DNA from: Mycobacterium sp. GA-1199
Lineage (GTDB): Bacteria > Actinomycetota > Actinomycetes > Mycobacteriales > Mycobacteriaceae
Assembly: GCF_001500045.1 (NCBI RefSeq)
Contig: NZ_LQIX01000056.1
Location: 123,608-187,607 of the forward strand
Direction of reading: 5' to 3'
Length of the DNA: 64,000 nt
Positions 7,854 through 15,594 of this stretch are shown here, piece by piece. Each line of letters opens with the position of its first letter. Positions within the stretch are counted from its first letter, which is position 1. A program made the translations under genes and the position numbers. The notes beneath the pieces were generated by a model that did no database searches, had not been told where the DNA came from, and was given only the letters and a program-made list of their open reading frames with translations.

Positions 7854-9043
7854 CGGACGAAGCGACTTCCGCGGCGAGCCGCGAATCAACTTCCGCGGCG
7901 AGCCGCGAATCGACTTCCGCGGCGAGCGGCGAATCGACTTCCGCGGCGAGCCGCGAATCAACACGTGCCTGGCGAGAACTGCTCGACACCCTCGGCGGTC
8001 TGGACCGCAGCTTCCTCGAAGGCGACCGCGCGGTCACCGACGACCGCCACGTCGCCGACGGCTACCGCATGCTGGCCACCACGCTCGGCGTCGCGTTCGA
8101 CACGTACCTGTTCGCCGAACCGAGCCGACCCGTGTGGGTCGAGCTCAACACGCCGTTCCGCCGCGACCGGCGCTGGGGCGGGGACAACACCGACGCCTAC
8201 TACTTCATGTGTCCGGTCGACCCGAAGCGCCGCTACCGCATCAGCGGCAACAAGGGTGACAGCGTCTACTTCTCGGTGACCGCCTACAACGAGCCGTCGC
8301 CGGGGGCGTGGTCGGATCGGATCGTGGCGCTGGTGCGCGACGACGACCTCGACATCGACCCCGACGGCAACTTCTCCTTCGACTACGGGCCCACCGACGG
8401 CGGTGTGGTGCTCGTGACGCGCGACTACCAGGCCGACCCGTTGACCGGACGCCCGGTGTCGTGGCGCATCGAGGCGCTCGACGAGCCCGACCCGATCCGG
8501 CACGGCGACGCCGAAACCGCCGCGGCGTTGCGCGCGAGTGCGGCGTGGCTGCGCACGATGTTCGCGATCGTGCCGCTGGCGGTCGGTGTGCGTGTCGACG
8601 ACACGCATACGTTGGGCCACGAAATCTCGCAGGTGGCAAACCAATTCGCGGACCCGTACCAGGTGCCCGACGCCAACTTCGGCTGGTCGGCGCGCGACGC
8701 GTGCTATGCCTACGGCAGCTTCGTTCTCGAGGACGATGAGGCGCTGGTCGTCACGCATCGGCCGCCCGCCTGCCGGTTCTGGAACCTCGTCGTATGGAAC
8801 CAGTTCATGGCGGGTGTCACCGACGCCAAGACGTCGATCAACGGCTACAGCGCGGTGCCCAACTCCGACGGGTCCGTCACCGCGGTCATCTCCCGCGGTA
8901 TGACGTCGCACCCGAATTCGATTACGACCGTGGACTATCCGCGCGGCAACCTGGCGTTCCGGTGGTTCCTCGCCGACGCGGTGCCCGCCAAGCCGGAGGT
9001 CACGTTGGTGAACGTCGCCGACGCCCCGACCACCGTCACCTAA
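7850..9043 (+). CDS. DUF1214 domain protein with N-terminal octapeptide repeats
   Basis: A 397-residue protein; the start at ATG 7850 is fixed by ATGA coupling to the TetR gene. Residues 6-37 are four copies of an octapeptide TSAASRES (one copy has G for R) encoded by a 24-base tandem repeat. The conserved body begins near AWRELLDTLGGLDRSF. The DUF1214 region in the C-terminal half includes PDANFGWSARDACYAYGSF and the ending SITTVDYPRGNLAFRWFLA. DUF1214 proteins are widespread in mycobacteria and have no settled activity. Linkage to TetR and sulfotransferase genes suggests a lipid or xenobiotic context. The repeat arm looks like a late insertion in an otherwise normal gene. Confidence 0.8.
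   Translation: MTDEATSAASRESTSAASRESTSAASGESTSAASRESTRAWRELLDTLGGLDRSFLEGDRAVTDDRHVADGYRMLATTLGVAFDTYLFAEPSRPVWVELNTPFRRDRRWGGDNTDAYYFMCPVDPKRRYRISGNKGDSVYFSVTAYNEPSPGAWSDRIVALVRDDDLDIDPDGNFSFDYGPTDGGVVLVTRDYQADPLTGRPVSWRIEALDEPDPIRHGDAETAAALRASAAWLRTMFAIVPLAVGVRVDDTHTLGHEISQVANQFADPYQVPDANFGWSARDACYAYGSFVLEDDEALVVTHRPPACRFWNLVVWNQFMAGVTDAKTSINGYSAVPNSDGSVTAVISRGMTSHPNSITTVDYPRGNLAFRWFLADAVPAKPEVTLVNVADAPTTVT
7865..7960 (+). repeat. Four tandem 24-base units, each containing a hairpin
   Basis: Four contiguous 24-base units begin ACTTCCGCGG and differ at only a few bases. Each carries the palindrome CGCGGCGAGCCGCG, which can fold as a 6-bp stem with a 2-base loop; the third copy has a changed base that breaks the stem. 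The unit is a multiple of three, so the reading frame is kept and copies add TSAASRES to the protein. The copy number could vary by slippage. Confidence 0.9.
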
Positions 9044-9045
9044 TA

Positions 9046-9098
9046 GCGATTTCGGTGTCCAAGCAGTCGCTGATCGACTGTTAGAGCACCGAAATCGC
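9046..9098. terminator. 12-bp inverted repeat between convergent DUF1214 and menA genes
   Basis: GCGATTTCGGTG at 9046-9057 is repeated as its exact reverse complement at 9087-9098, with a 29-base loop. It lies between two convergent genes, and the right arm encodes the last codons of menA. There is no T tract, as is usual for mycobacterial terminators. A bidirectional terminator is the best reading; a regulatory 3' structure is possible. Confidence 0.55.
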
Positions 9099-9956
9099 AA
9101 GCGCCAGCACGACCGCCACGGCCCACACCAGCATCGTCAAGCCCGTATCGCGCAGCACCGGAATCAGGTCCTTGCCGCCGCGGCCTCGGCGCACCGGCGC
9201 GGCCGCGCGTACCGCGAGCGGCAGCGCCACCAGGCCGACCGCCGCCCACGGCGTCGCGAGCATCAGCACCAATGTCAACGCGAACGCCACGACCAGCAGC
9301 GCCTGGTACAGCAGCCGGGTGCGGGCATCGCCGAGCCGCACCGCCAGCGTGATCTTCCCCGACTCCTTGTCGGTCGGGATGTCGCGCAGATTGTTGGCGA
9401 CCAGCACCGCCGACGACATGCAGCCCATCGCCACCGCGACGGCCACGCCCACCCAGTCGATCCGCAGCGTCTGGGTGTACTGCGTGCCCAGCACCGCGAC
9501 CAACCCGAAGAATACGAACACCGCGACCTCGCCCAAGCCGAGGTACCCGTACGGCTTCGACCCGCCGGTGTACAGCCACGCCCCGGCGATGCACACCGCT
9601 CCGACCGCGATCAACCACGGCGCGCTCACTGCCGCCAGCACCACGCCGGCGACGGCGGCGACCACGAGGCTCACCACCGCGGCGGTCAGCACGGCTCGCG
9701 GGCTTGCGACCTTCGAGCCGACCAGCCGCAGCGGGCCCGCTCGCACGTCGTCGGTGCCGCGGATCCCGTCGGAGTAGTCGTTGGCGTAGTTGACGCCGAC
9801 GATCATCGCCACGGCGACAGCCAGTGCCAGCAGCGCTTTCCACCAGCACGCGGCCTGCAGCCACGCCGCCGCACCCGTGCCCGCGATCACCGGTGCGATC
9901 GCGTTCGGCAGCGTGCGCGGCCGAGCACCCTCGACCCACTGCGCGAATGTCGCCAC
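9081..9956 (-). CDS. menA: 1,4-dihydroxy-2-naphthoate polyprenyltransferase MenA
   Basis: A 291-residue integral membrane enzyme that attaches the polyprenyl tail to 1,4-dihydroxy-2-naphthoate, giving demethylmenaquinone. It belongs to the UbiA superfamily. The first Asp-rich motif is NYANDYSDGIRGTDD (about 56-70) and the second is NNLRDIPTDKESGK (about 189-202). Eight or nine hydrophobic helices are visible. It starts at GTG 9956 with GAGACT 7 bases upstream, consistent with a leaderless transcript. It is divergent from the small gene at 10001, as expected from the Rv0534c-Rv0535 neighbourhood. The other men genes lie further along: menE, menB, menC and menD. Confidence 0.95.
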   Translation of the reverse strand: MATFAQWVEGARPRTLPNAIAPVIAGTGAAAWLQAACWWKALLALAVAVAMIVGVNYANDYSDGIRGTDDVRAGPLRLVGSKVASPRAVLTAAVVSLVVAAVAGVVLAAVSAPWLIAVGAVCIAGAWLYTGGSKPYGYLGLGEVAVFVFFGLVAVLGTQYTQTLRIDWVGVAVAVAMGCMSSAVLVANNLRDIPTDKESGKITLAVRLGDARTRLLYQALLVVAFALTLVLMLATPWAAVGLVALPLAVRAAAPVRRGRGGKDLIPVLRDTGLTMLVWAVAVVLALAISVL

Positions 9957-10000
9957 GAGCGCCAGTCTCGCACGGCTTCAGACCGTGGCAGACTGTGCGC

Positions 10001-10225
10001 ATGGAGGACCGACTCAGCAAGGCGGAGATCCGCAAGGACGCCGTGCAGGAGATCTTCGACTCCGGCGTATCGACCGTCGGCGAGGTGGCATCGATCATCA
10101 CCACCGCGGTCAAGGACGTCGCCAACGCGATCGGCGGTTTCGCGACCGACGCGTTCGAGATCCGCGACACTGTGCGGCGCGCATCGCAGCGACTCGACGA
10201 GACCGACGACCAACCGCCCGCCTAG
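10001..10225 (+). CDS. Small conserved protein between menA and MTAP gene
   Basis: A 74-residue, mostly helical and polar protein: a basic/acidic N-terminus (MEDRLSKAEIRKDAVQEIFD), an amphipathic centre (VGEVASIITTAVKDVANAIG) and a charged C-terminus. No cysteine, signal peptide or true membrane segment is seen. CAGACT at 9989-9994 lies 6 bases before the ATG, suggesting a leaderless mRNA. Only 2 bases separate its stop from the GTG of the phosphorylase gene, so they form one transcription unit. No family was recognised; the central repeat of Ala/Val/Ile at helical spacing could bind a membrane or form an oligomer. Confidence 0.6.
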   Translation: MEDRLSKAEIRKDAVQEIFDSGVSTVGEVASIITTAVKDVANAIGGFATDAFEIRDTVRRASQRLDETDDQPPA

Positions 10226-10227
10226 AC

Positions 10228-11004
10228 GTGCTCGGAGTCATCGGCGGAAGCGGTTTCTACAGCTTCTTCGGGTCCGACGCCCGCAGCGTCACCGTCGACA
10301 CCCCGTACGGTGCGCCCGCAGCACCGCTCACCGTCGGCACCGTCGGCGCGCACGAGGTGGCGTTCCTGCCGCGTCACGGGGTCGACCACGAGTTCTCCCC
10401 GCACACCGTGCCGTACCGGGCCAACATGTGGGCGTTGCGTGCCCTCGGGGTGCGGCGCATCTTCGCGCCGTGCGCGGTCGGCAGCCTCACGCCCGCCCTC
10501 GGACCCGGGGCCATGGTGGTGCCCGATCAACTCGTCGACCGCACCCGCGGACGCGCCGACACCTACTTCGACTCCGGCGGCATCCACGTCGCGTTCGCCG
10601 ACCCGTACTGCCCGAGTCTGCGTGCGGCGGCCACCAACCTGCCCGGTGTCGTCGACGGCGGAACCATGGTGGTGGTCCAGGGGCCGCGGTTCTCCACCCG
10701 CGCCGAGAGTCGGTGGTTCGCGAATCAGGGCTTCACCCTGGTCAACATGACCGGCTACCCCGAGGCGGTGTTGGCCCGCGAGCTCGAGATGTGTTATGCC
10801 GCAATAGCGTTGGTGACCGATCTGGATGCCGGCATCGACCGCGGAACGGCGGTCCGCACCGTCGACGTGTTCGCCGAGTTTCAGCGCAACCTGGTGCCGT
10901 TCAAAAAGCTCGTCCACGAGGCGATCGATCAGACGACGGTCGAACGGACGTGTACGCACTGCCTGGCGCACGACGGTGTCCGACTGCCGTTCGAACTCCC
11001 GTGA
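10228..11004 (+). CDS. mtnP: S-methyl-5'-thioadenosine phosphorylase (Rv0535-like)
   Basis: A 258-residue enzyme of purine and methionine salvage that cleaves methylthioadenosine with phosphate to adenine and methylthioribose-1-phosphate. The phosphate-binding loop GGSGFYSFF lies at residues 5-13, followed by FLPRHGVDHEFSPHTVPYRA. The purine and active-site region includes VQGPRFSTRAESRWF and NMTGYPEAVLARELEMCYA. These fit the PNP/MTAP family 2; Rv0535, first annotated as pnp, is known to act as an MTAP. It starts at GTG 10228. Its stop overlaps the GTG of the epimerase gene (GTGA at 11001-11004). Confidence 0.88.
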   Translation: MLGVIGGSGFYSFFGSDARSVTVDTPYGAPAAPLTVGTVGAHEVAFLPRHGVDHEFSPHTVPYRANMWALRALGVRRIFAPCAVGSLTPALGPGAMVVPDQLVDRTRGRADTYFDSGGIHVAFADPYCPSLRAAATNLPGVVDGGTMVVVQGPRFSTRAESRWFANQGFTLVNMTGYPEAVLARELEMCYAAIALVTDLDAGIDRGTAVRTVDVFAEFQRNLVPFKKLVHEAIDQTTVERTCTHCLAHDGVRLPFELP

Positions 11005-12032
11005 GAGTCCTGCTGACCGGCGCGGCCGGATTCATCGGGGCCCGCGTCCGCGACGCGCTACGCGACGCGGGCCACGACGTGATCGCCGTCGACGCGATGC
11101 TGCCCACCGCCCACGGCCCGGGTGCCGAACCGCCTGCTGACTGCGAGGTGGTCGACGTCCGCGACGCGTCCGCACTGGCGCCGCTGATGAAGGATGTCGA
11201 CATGGTGTGCCATCAGGCCGCCGTCGTCGGTGCGGGTGTCAACGCCGCCGACGCTCCCTCGTACGGCTCACACAACGACTACGGGACCGCGGTGGTGCTG
11301 GCCGAGATGTTCGCGGCGGGCTGCCAGCGGCTGGTGCTGGCGTCGTCGATGGTGGTCTACGGGCAGGGCCGCTACGACTGCGCTGAGCACGGACCGGTCG
11401 ACCCCCACCCGCGCACGCGTGCCGACCTCGACGCCGGCGTGTTCGAGCACCGGTGCCCGGACTGTGGCGCGCTGGTCCAGTGGCGGTTGGTGGCTGAGGA
11501 CGCGCCGCTGCGGCCCCGAAGCTTGTACGCCGCCAGCAAGACCGCGCAGGAGCATTATGCGCTCGCATGGACGGAGGCCGTCGGGGCCGCGGTCACCGCG
11601 CTGCGCTACCACAACGTCTACGGCCCCTACATGCCCCGCGACACCCCGTACTCGGGGGTGGCCGCGATCTTCCGCTCCGAGCTCGAATCCGGCGACGTGC
11701 CACGTGTTTTCGAGGATGGTGGACAGATGCGCGACTTCGTGCACGTCGATGACGTGGCGGCGGCCAACGTCGCGGCCGTGGAATCCGAGCGTGGCGGGTT
11801 CGAGGCGTTCAACGTGTGCTCGGGCCGGCCGATCTCGATCTTGGAGGTCGCCACCGCGCTGTGCGAGACGCGCGGCGACGCGCCGCCGGTGGTCACCGGC
11901 CAGTACCGCAGCGGCGACGTCCGCCACATCGTCGCCGACCCCGCGCGCGCCGCCGAGGTGCTCGGGTTCTCCGCGGCGGTGGACCCCCTCGACGGGTTGC
12001 GCGAGTTCGCGTTCGCGCCGTTGCGGGCCTGA
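11001..12032 (+). CDS. NAD-dependent epimerase/dehydratase, GalE3-like (Rv0536-like)
   Basis: A 343-residue extended short-chain dehydrogenase. The N-terminal dinucleotide loop TGAAGFIGARV (about 6-16), the catalytic YAASK in SLYAASKTAQEHY, and the substrate segment RYHNVYGPYMPRDTPYSGVA are all present. An unusual insert GVFEHRCPDCGALVQW just before the active-site Tyr holds a CPxC pair that could bind zinc. The usual substrate is a UDP- or dTDP-sugar; the exact one is not evident. It is coupled by overlap to the MTAP gene before it and the hydrolase after it, a three-gene chain. The GTG start is set by GTGA overlap. Confidence 0.82.
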   Translation: MRVLLTGAAGFIGARVRDALRDAGHDVIAVDAMLPTAHGPGAEPPADCEVVDVRDASALAPLMKDVDMVCHQAAVVGAGVNAADAPSYGSHNDYGTAVVLAEMFAAGCQRLVLASSMVVYGQGRYDCAEHGPVDPHPRTRADLDAGVFEHRCPDCGALVQWRLVAEDAPLRPRSLYAASKTAQEHYALAWTEAVGAAVTALRYHNVYGPYMPRDTPYSGVAAIFRSELESGDVPRVFEDGGQMRDFVHVDDVAAANVAAVESERGGFEAFNVCSGRPISILEVATALCETRGDAPPVVTGQYRSGDVRHIVADPARAAEVLGFSAAVDPLDGLREFAFAPLRA

Positions 12033-12832
12033 TGCGCCGGGCCGTCCGCGTCGTCGTTATCGTCACGCTCGTGGCGACCGGTCTGATGGGTCTGCTGTGG
12101 TCTGCGCAGCGGCGTTTGGTGTACTTCCCGTCGCCGGGTCCCGTGCCGTCCGCCGCCACGGTGGCGCGCAACGGGCAAGACGTGGTGATCGAAACCGACG
12201 ACGGAATCCGTTTGGACGCCTGGTACTTCCCGGTCGACGGCGATGGGCCCGCCGTGCTGGTGCTGCCGGGCAACGGCGGAGACCGGTCGATGCGCGCGCC
12301 GCTGGCCGTGGCGCTCAACCGGATGGGCTCCTCGGCGCTGCTGGTCGACTACCGCGGTTTCGGGGGCAACCCGGGCCGCCCGTCGGAGGACGGTCTGGCC
12401 GCCGACGCGCGGGCCGCGCAATCGTGGCTGGCCGCACGGGAACAGGAGATCGTCTACTTCGGCGAATCCCTAGGCGCCGCAGTCGCTATCGGACTGGCCG
12501 TCGAGCGGCCGCCCCATGCGCTGATACTGCGTTCGCCGTTCACCTCGCTGCCCGACGTCGGGGCGGTGCACTATCCATGGCTGCCGGTGCGGTGGCTGCT
12601 GATGGACCGCTATCCGTCGCTGGACCGGATCCCGTCGGTGCACGTGCCGCTACTGGTGATCGCCGGAGACCGCGACGACGTCGTCCCCGAACCGATGAGC
12701 CGGCGGCTCTACGACGCGGCGAACGAGCCGAAGAGCTACGAGCTGGTGCCCGGCGCCGGGCACAACGACCTCGAGTTGCTGGTCGGCAAGCAGATGCTCG
12801 ACGCGATCCGGCGACTCCTGTCCCGGGCGTGA
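12032..12832 (+). CDS. Membrane-anchored alpha/beta hydrolase
   Basis: A 266-residue protein starting at an ATG that shares one base with the epimerase stop (TGATG). An N-terminal hydrophobic helix (about 5-23) anchors it or serves as an uncleaved signal. The hydrolase fold is of BEM46/FrsA type: oxyanion strand VLPGNGGDR, nucleophile elbow YFGESLGAAVAIG with the catalytic serine, acid loop IAGDRDDVVPE, and histidine in PGAGHNDLE. All triad residues are present, so it should be an active serine esterase or peptidase-like enzyme facing outside. The substrate is not known. Confidence 0.8.
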   Translation: MRRAVRVVVIVTLVATGLMGLLWSAQRRLVYFPSPGPVPSAATVARNGQDVVIETDDGIRLDAWYFPVDGDGPAVLVLPGNGGDRSMRAPLAVALNRMGSSALLVDYRGFGGNPGRPSEDGLAADARAAQSWLAAREQEIVYFGESLGAAVAIGLAVERPPHALILRSPFTSLPDVGAVHYPWLPVRWLLMDRYPSLDRIPSVHVPLLVIAGDRDDVVPEPMSRRLYDAANEPKSYELVPGAGHNDLELLVGKQMLDAIRRLLSRA

Positions 12833-12855
12833 ACCGGCCTGGCCATACTGGCCGG

Positions 12856-13983
12856 GTGAAACCAGCGATTTGTGAACAGTTCGGCATCGACTTCCCGTTG
12901 TTCGCGTTCAGCCATTGCCGCGACGTGGTGGCGGCGGTGTCCAACGCGGGCGGCTTCGGCGTGCTGGGCGGGACGGCGTACACACCCGAGCAGCTCGACC
13001 AGGAATTGGCCTGGATCGATGACCACGTCGGGGGTAAGCCCTACGGCGTCGACCTCATCGTTCCCGCCCGCTACGAGGGCAAGGGCGAGGACCTGACGAT
13101 GAGCGACCTCGCGGGCCGGATCCCCGACGAATACCGCGGCTTCGTCACCGAGCTGTTGGCCGCGCACGATATCGAGGCCGAGGAGGCGCCGCGGTTCGGC
13201 AACGCCGCCCTGTCGGGCAACACCGGCAAAGACCTGCTGGATGTGGCGATGAACCACCCGATCCGGTTGATCGCCAACGCGTTGGGCGTGCCGCCGGATT
13301 ACATGATCAAGGCGGGTAAGGAGAACGGCGTGCCGGTGGCCGCGCTGGTCGGAGCCAAGGAGCACGCGGTCAAGCAGGCGCAGGCCGGAGTCGACCTGAT
13401 CGTGGCCCAGGGCACCGAGGCCGGTGGGCACTGCGGTGAGGTGACGACGCTGGTGCTGGTGCCCGAGGTGTTGGAGGCACTGGCGGCGATCGGCAGCGAC
13501 ATCCCGGTGCTCGCCGCGGGCGGGATCGTCACCGGCAGGCAGATGGCCGCGACGGTGGCGATGGGCGCGGCGGGTGCCTGGACGGGTTCGGTCTGGCTGA
13601 CGACCGAGGAGGCCGAGACCGCCCCCTACACCAAGGAGAAGTTCCTGGCCGCCTCGTCGCGTGACACCGTCCGATCGGCTGGCAGGACCGGAAAGCCTGC
13701 GCGCCAACTGGTTTCGGACTGGACCCAGGCGTGGTTGCCGAACGAGGGCGGCCAGAAGCCGCTGCCGCTTCCGCTGCAGTCGATGCTCGCCGAACCCGTC
13801 GTGCGTCGCATCGACGTGTTGGCCGCCCAGGGGCATCCCGGCGCGCAGGCGTTGGCGACGTACTTCGTCGGGCAAGGGGTCGGGCTGATGAACAAGGTCA
13901 AACCCGCGCGCGAGGTGGTGCGCGAGTTCATCGAGGATTACGTCGCCGCGACCGAACGCCTGAGCAACTCGCTGCCCGACTGA
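12856..13983 (+). CDS. Nitronate monooxygenase (2-nitropropane dioxygenase-like flavoprotein)
   Basis: A 375-residue TIM-barrel FMN enzyme. The N-terminus carries the flavin and substrate segment VSNAGGFGVLGGTAYTPEQL. The central VAQGTEAGGHCGEV contains the conserved catalytic-site His region, and IPVLAAGGIVTGRQMAATVA is the phosphate-binding strand. The family oxidises nitronates and related anionic carbon compounds. Mycobacteria have several copies, such as Rv0021c, Rv1533 and Rv3553. It starts at GTG 12856; CATACT six bases upstream suggests leaderless transcription. Codon use resembles the neighbours. Confidence 0.85.
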   Translation: MKPAICEQFGIDFPLFAFSHCRDVVAAVSNAGGFGVLGGTAYTPEQLDQELAWIDDHVGGKPYGVDLIVPARYEGKGEDLTMSDLAGRIPDEYRGFVTELLAAHDIEAEEAPRFGNAALSGNTGKDLLDVAMNHPIRLIANALGVPPDYMIKAGKENGVPVAALVGAKEHAVKQAQAGVDLIVAQGTEAGGHCGEVTTLVLVPEVLEALAAIGSDIPVLAAGGIVTGRQMAATVAMGAAGAWTGSVWLTTEEAETAPYTKEKFLAASSRDTVRSAGRTGKPARQLVSDWTQAWLPNEGGQKPLPLPLQSMLAEPVVRRIDVLAAQGHPGAQALATYFVGQGVGLMNKVKPAREVVREFIEDYVAATERLSNSLPD

Positions 13984-13987
13984 ATCG

Positions 13988-14440
13988 TTAGGCGTCGAAC
14001 GTGATCCGCACCGAGATCGGGTCGCTTTCCATTGCCCGCATGGTCAACGCCGTCGCCGACTGACCGAGCCTGCCCGCGCCGCCGAAGCTACGGGCGCGGG
14101 CGCGGACGTCGTCATGGGGTTCGAATGTCGCGGTGCCCGTGCGCCATTCGCCGTTGACGCGCACCCGCACATGAGGGTCCGCGGCGATGTTGTAAGCCCA
14201 GCCCGCGCGGCGGCCGTGCTGGGAGATCACCCACACACCGGTGTCGTCGGCGCGGCCCGCCAGCGGCACGAGCCGCGGTTCCCCGCTCTTGCGGCCGATC
14301 GTCTCCAGTTCGACCACCAACGACGAGCGGATACCCACGCGGTCGAGCGCGGCGACCACCGGGTTCATCAGGACGCGACCCAGTTGCCGCTCGAACTTGA
14401 ATTTGCGCACCGCCTTGTCGGCGCTCCGTGTAGTGGGCAT
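13988..14440 (-). CDS. Ddn-like deazaflavin (F420)-dependent nitroreductase family protein
   Basis: A 150-residue split-barrel protein. The family core is visible: LVVELETIGRKSGEPRLVPL, VWVISQHGRRAGWAYNIAAD and PHVRVRVNGEWRTGTAT. These match the Ddn/FDOR-A group, which uses reduced F420 to reduce quinones or nitro compounds; binding of F420 here is inferred from family. The basic N-terminus may touch the membrane. A good GAGGAGG site precedes the start. Thirty-seven bases upstream lies a perfect 16-bp palindrome, so the gene is probably repressed by a TetR-family protein, though no such gene is adjacent. It is one of four related genes in the window. Confidence 0.82.
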   Translation of the reverse strand: MPTTRSADKAVRKFKFERQLGRVLMNPVVAALDRVGIRSSLVVELETIGRKSGEPRLVPLAGRADDTGVWVISQHGRRAGWAYNIAADPHVRVRVNGEWRTGTATFEPHDDVRARARSFGGAGRLGQSATALTMRAMESDPISVRITFDA

Positions 14441-14477
14441 CGGGAACCTCCTCGTGGGATCTGGTAAACGACGATAA

Positions 14478-14493
14478 TTGAGTGATCACTCAA
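14478..14493. promoter_or_regulatory. Perfect 16-bp palindrome, predicted TetR-type operator
   Basis: TTGAGTGATCACTCAA reads the same on both strands and sits 38-53 bases upstream of the Ddn-like start at 14440, over the likely promoter. TGAGTGATCACTCA-type dyads are typical TetR operators in actinobacteria. The nearest genes include no TetR, so the regulator would act from elsewhere. Confidence 0.6.
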
Positions 14494-14571
14494 AAACAAC
14501 CCCGAAACGTCGAACAACAATTCACGGTCGTGAAAAGTCAACGACCAGGGATGCTGTTCGGCGACGAGAAG

Positions 14572-15594
14572 TCAGTCGGCCGCCAGCGGCAGCCGCACCT
14601 CGAAGCGTGCGCCGTTGCCCAGGTTGCGCGCCGACAACGTCCCGCGATGGGCCTGCACCAGCCCCGCGGCGATCGCGAGCCCCAGCCCCGACCCGCTGGG
14701 CAGCGACGAATCGGCGCGCGGCACGCGGTCGTTCGAGCCGCGGTAGGCGACGTCGAACACCCGCGGCAGGTCGGCCTCGTCGATCCCGACACCGGTGTCG
14801 TCGACGCGCGCCCACGCACCGTTCTCGTCCGATCCCAGCGACAACGACACCCGACCACCCTCCGGGGTGTGCGCGATCGCGTTGGCCACCAAATTGGACA
14901 GCACCCGCACCAGCGCGCGGTCGCTGCCCAGCACCCGGACCGGCGCCTCCGGTAGTTCGGCCGTCAGCGCCACACCCGCACGCGCGGCGGCGATCCGGTG
15001 CGCAGTCAACACGTCGTCGACGACCTCGTCGAGCGCTACCCTGTCGAACACCGGCTGGACCGCACCCGCGTTGATCTTCGACATCTCGAACAGGTCGTCG
15101 ACCATCTCAGACAGCCGGACCGATTCCTGCTCAATGGTTTTCGCGTGTACGCGAACTTCGGCGTCGGGTACCACACCGTCGGCGATCGCCTCGGAGACCG
15201 CCCGGATCCCGGCCAGCGGGGTCCGCAGATCATGGCTGACGAACGCGACCAGCCGTCGACGCGACTGCTCGGCGGCCCGCTCCGACTCGCGAATCTCCTG
15301 CTCCCACACCGTGCGGCGGGCCTGATAGCGCGCCAGCATCACCGCGGCGGGGATCGTCACCACCGAGACGATCACCAGGACGATCGCGGTCTTCTCGAAG
15401 GTTTCGGTGATCATGAAACCGCTCGCGCCGAGCACCCCGGTGAACGTCGCCAGAACCGGGATGAGCACCAGCGCCACCATGCTCACCGCCAGCGACCACG
15501 ACCGCGCCAGCCGAATGATGAGCGCGCCCGCGAGCACCACCGGAGCCGAGCATGCCAGCGCCAACCCGATGATCTCCCAGAGGTCGGACGGCAC
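14572..15594 (-). CDS. Sensor histidine kinase
   Basis: A 340-residue kinase whose GTG start at 15594 shares one base with the regulator stop (TAGTG). Three membrane helices lie at about 7-28, 33-55 and 68-88 with short loops, so there is little outside domain; it may sense the membrane itself. The phosphoacceptor H121 lies in FVSHDLRTPLAGI. The ATP-binding domain has an N box (NLVANAIAHTPEGG), G1 (DDTGVGID) and G2 (GSGLGLAIAAGLV). It pairs with the regulator upstream in one operon. The stimulus is unknown. Confidence 0.9.
   Translation of the reverse strand: MPSDLWEIIGLALACSAPVVLAGALIIRLARSWSLAVSMVALVLIPVLATFTGVLGASGFMITETFEKTAIVLVIVSVVTIPAAVMLARYQARRTVWEQEIRESERAAEQSRRRLVAFVSHDLRTPLAGIRAVSEAIADGVVPDAEVRVHAKTIEQESVRLSEMVDDLFEMSKINAGAVQPVFDRVALDEVVDDVLTAHRIAAARAGVALTAELPEAPVRVLGSDRALVRVLSNLVANAIAHTPEGGRVSLSLGSDENGAWARVDDTGVGIDEADLPRVFDVAYRGSNDRVPRADSSLPSGSGLGLAIAAGLVQAHRGTLSARNLGNGARFEVRLPLAAD

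Noticed and set aside
11194..13983. A 929-codon open frame on the plus strand
   Set aside because: Only its last 375 codons, from GTG 12856, are a real gene (nitronate monooxygenase). The upstream part is an out-of-frame reading of the epimerase and hydrolase genes with Arg/Ala/Pro-rich nonsense.
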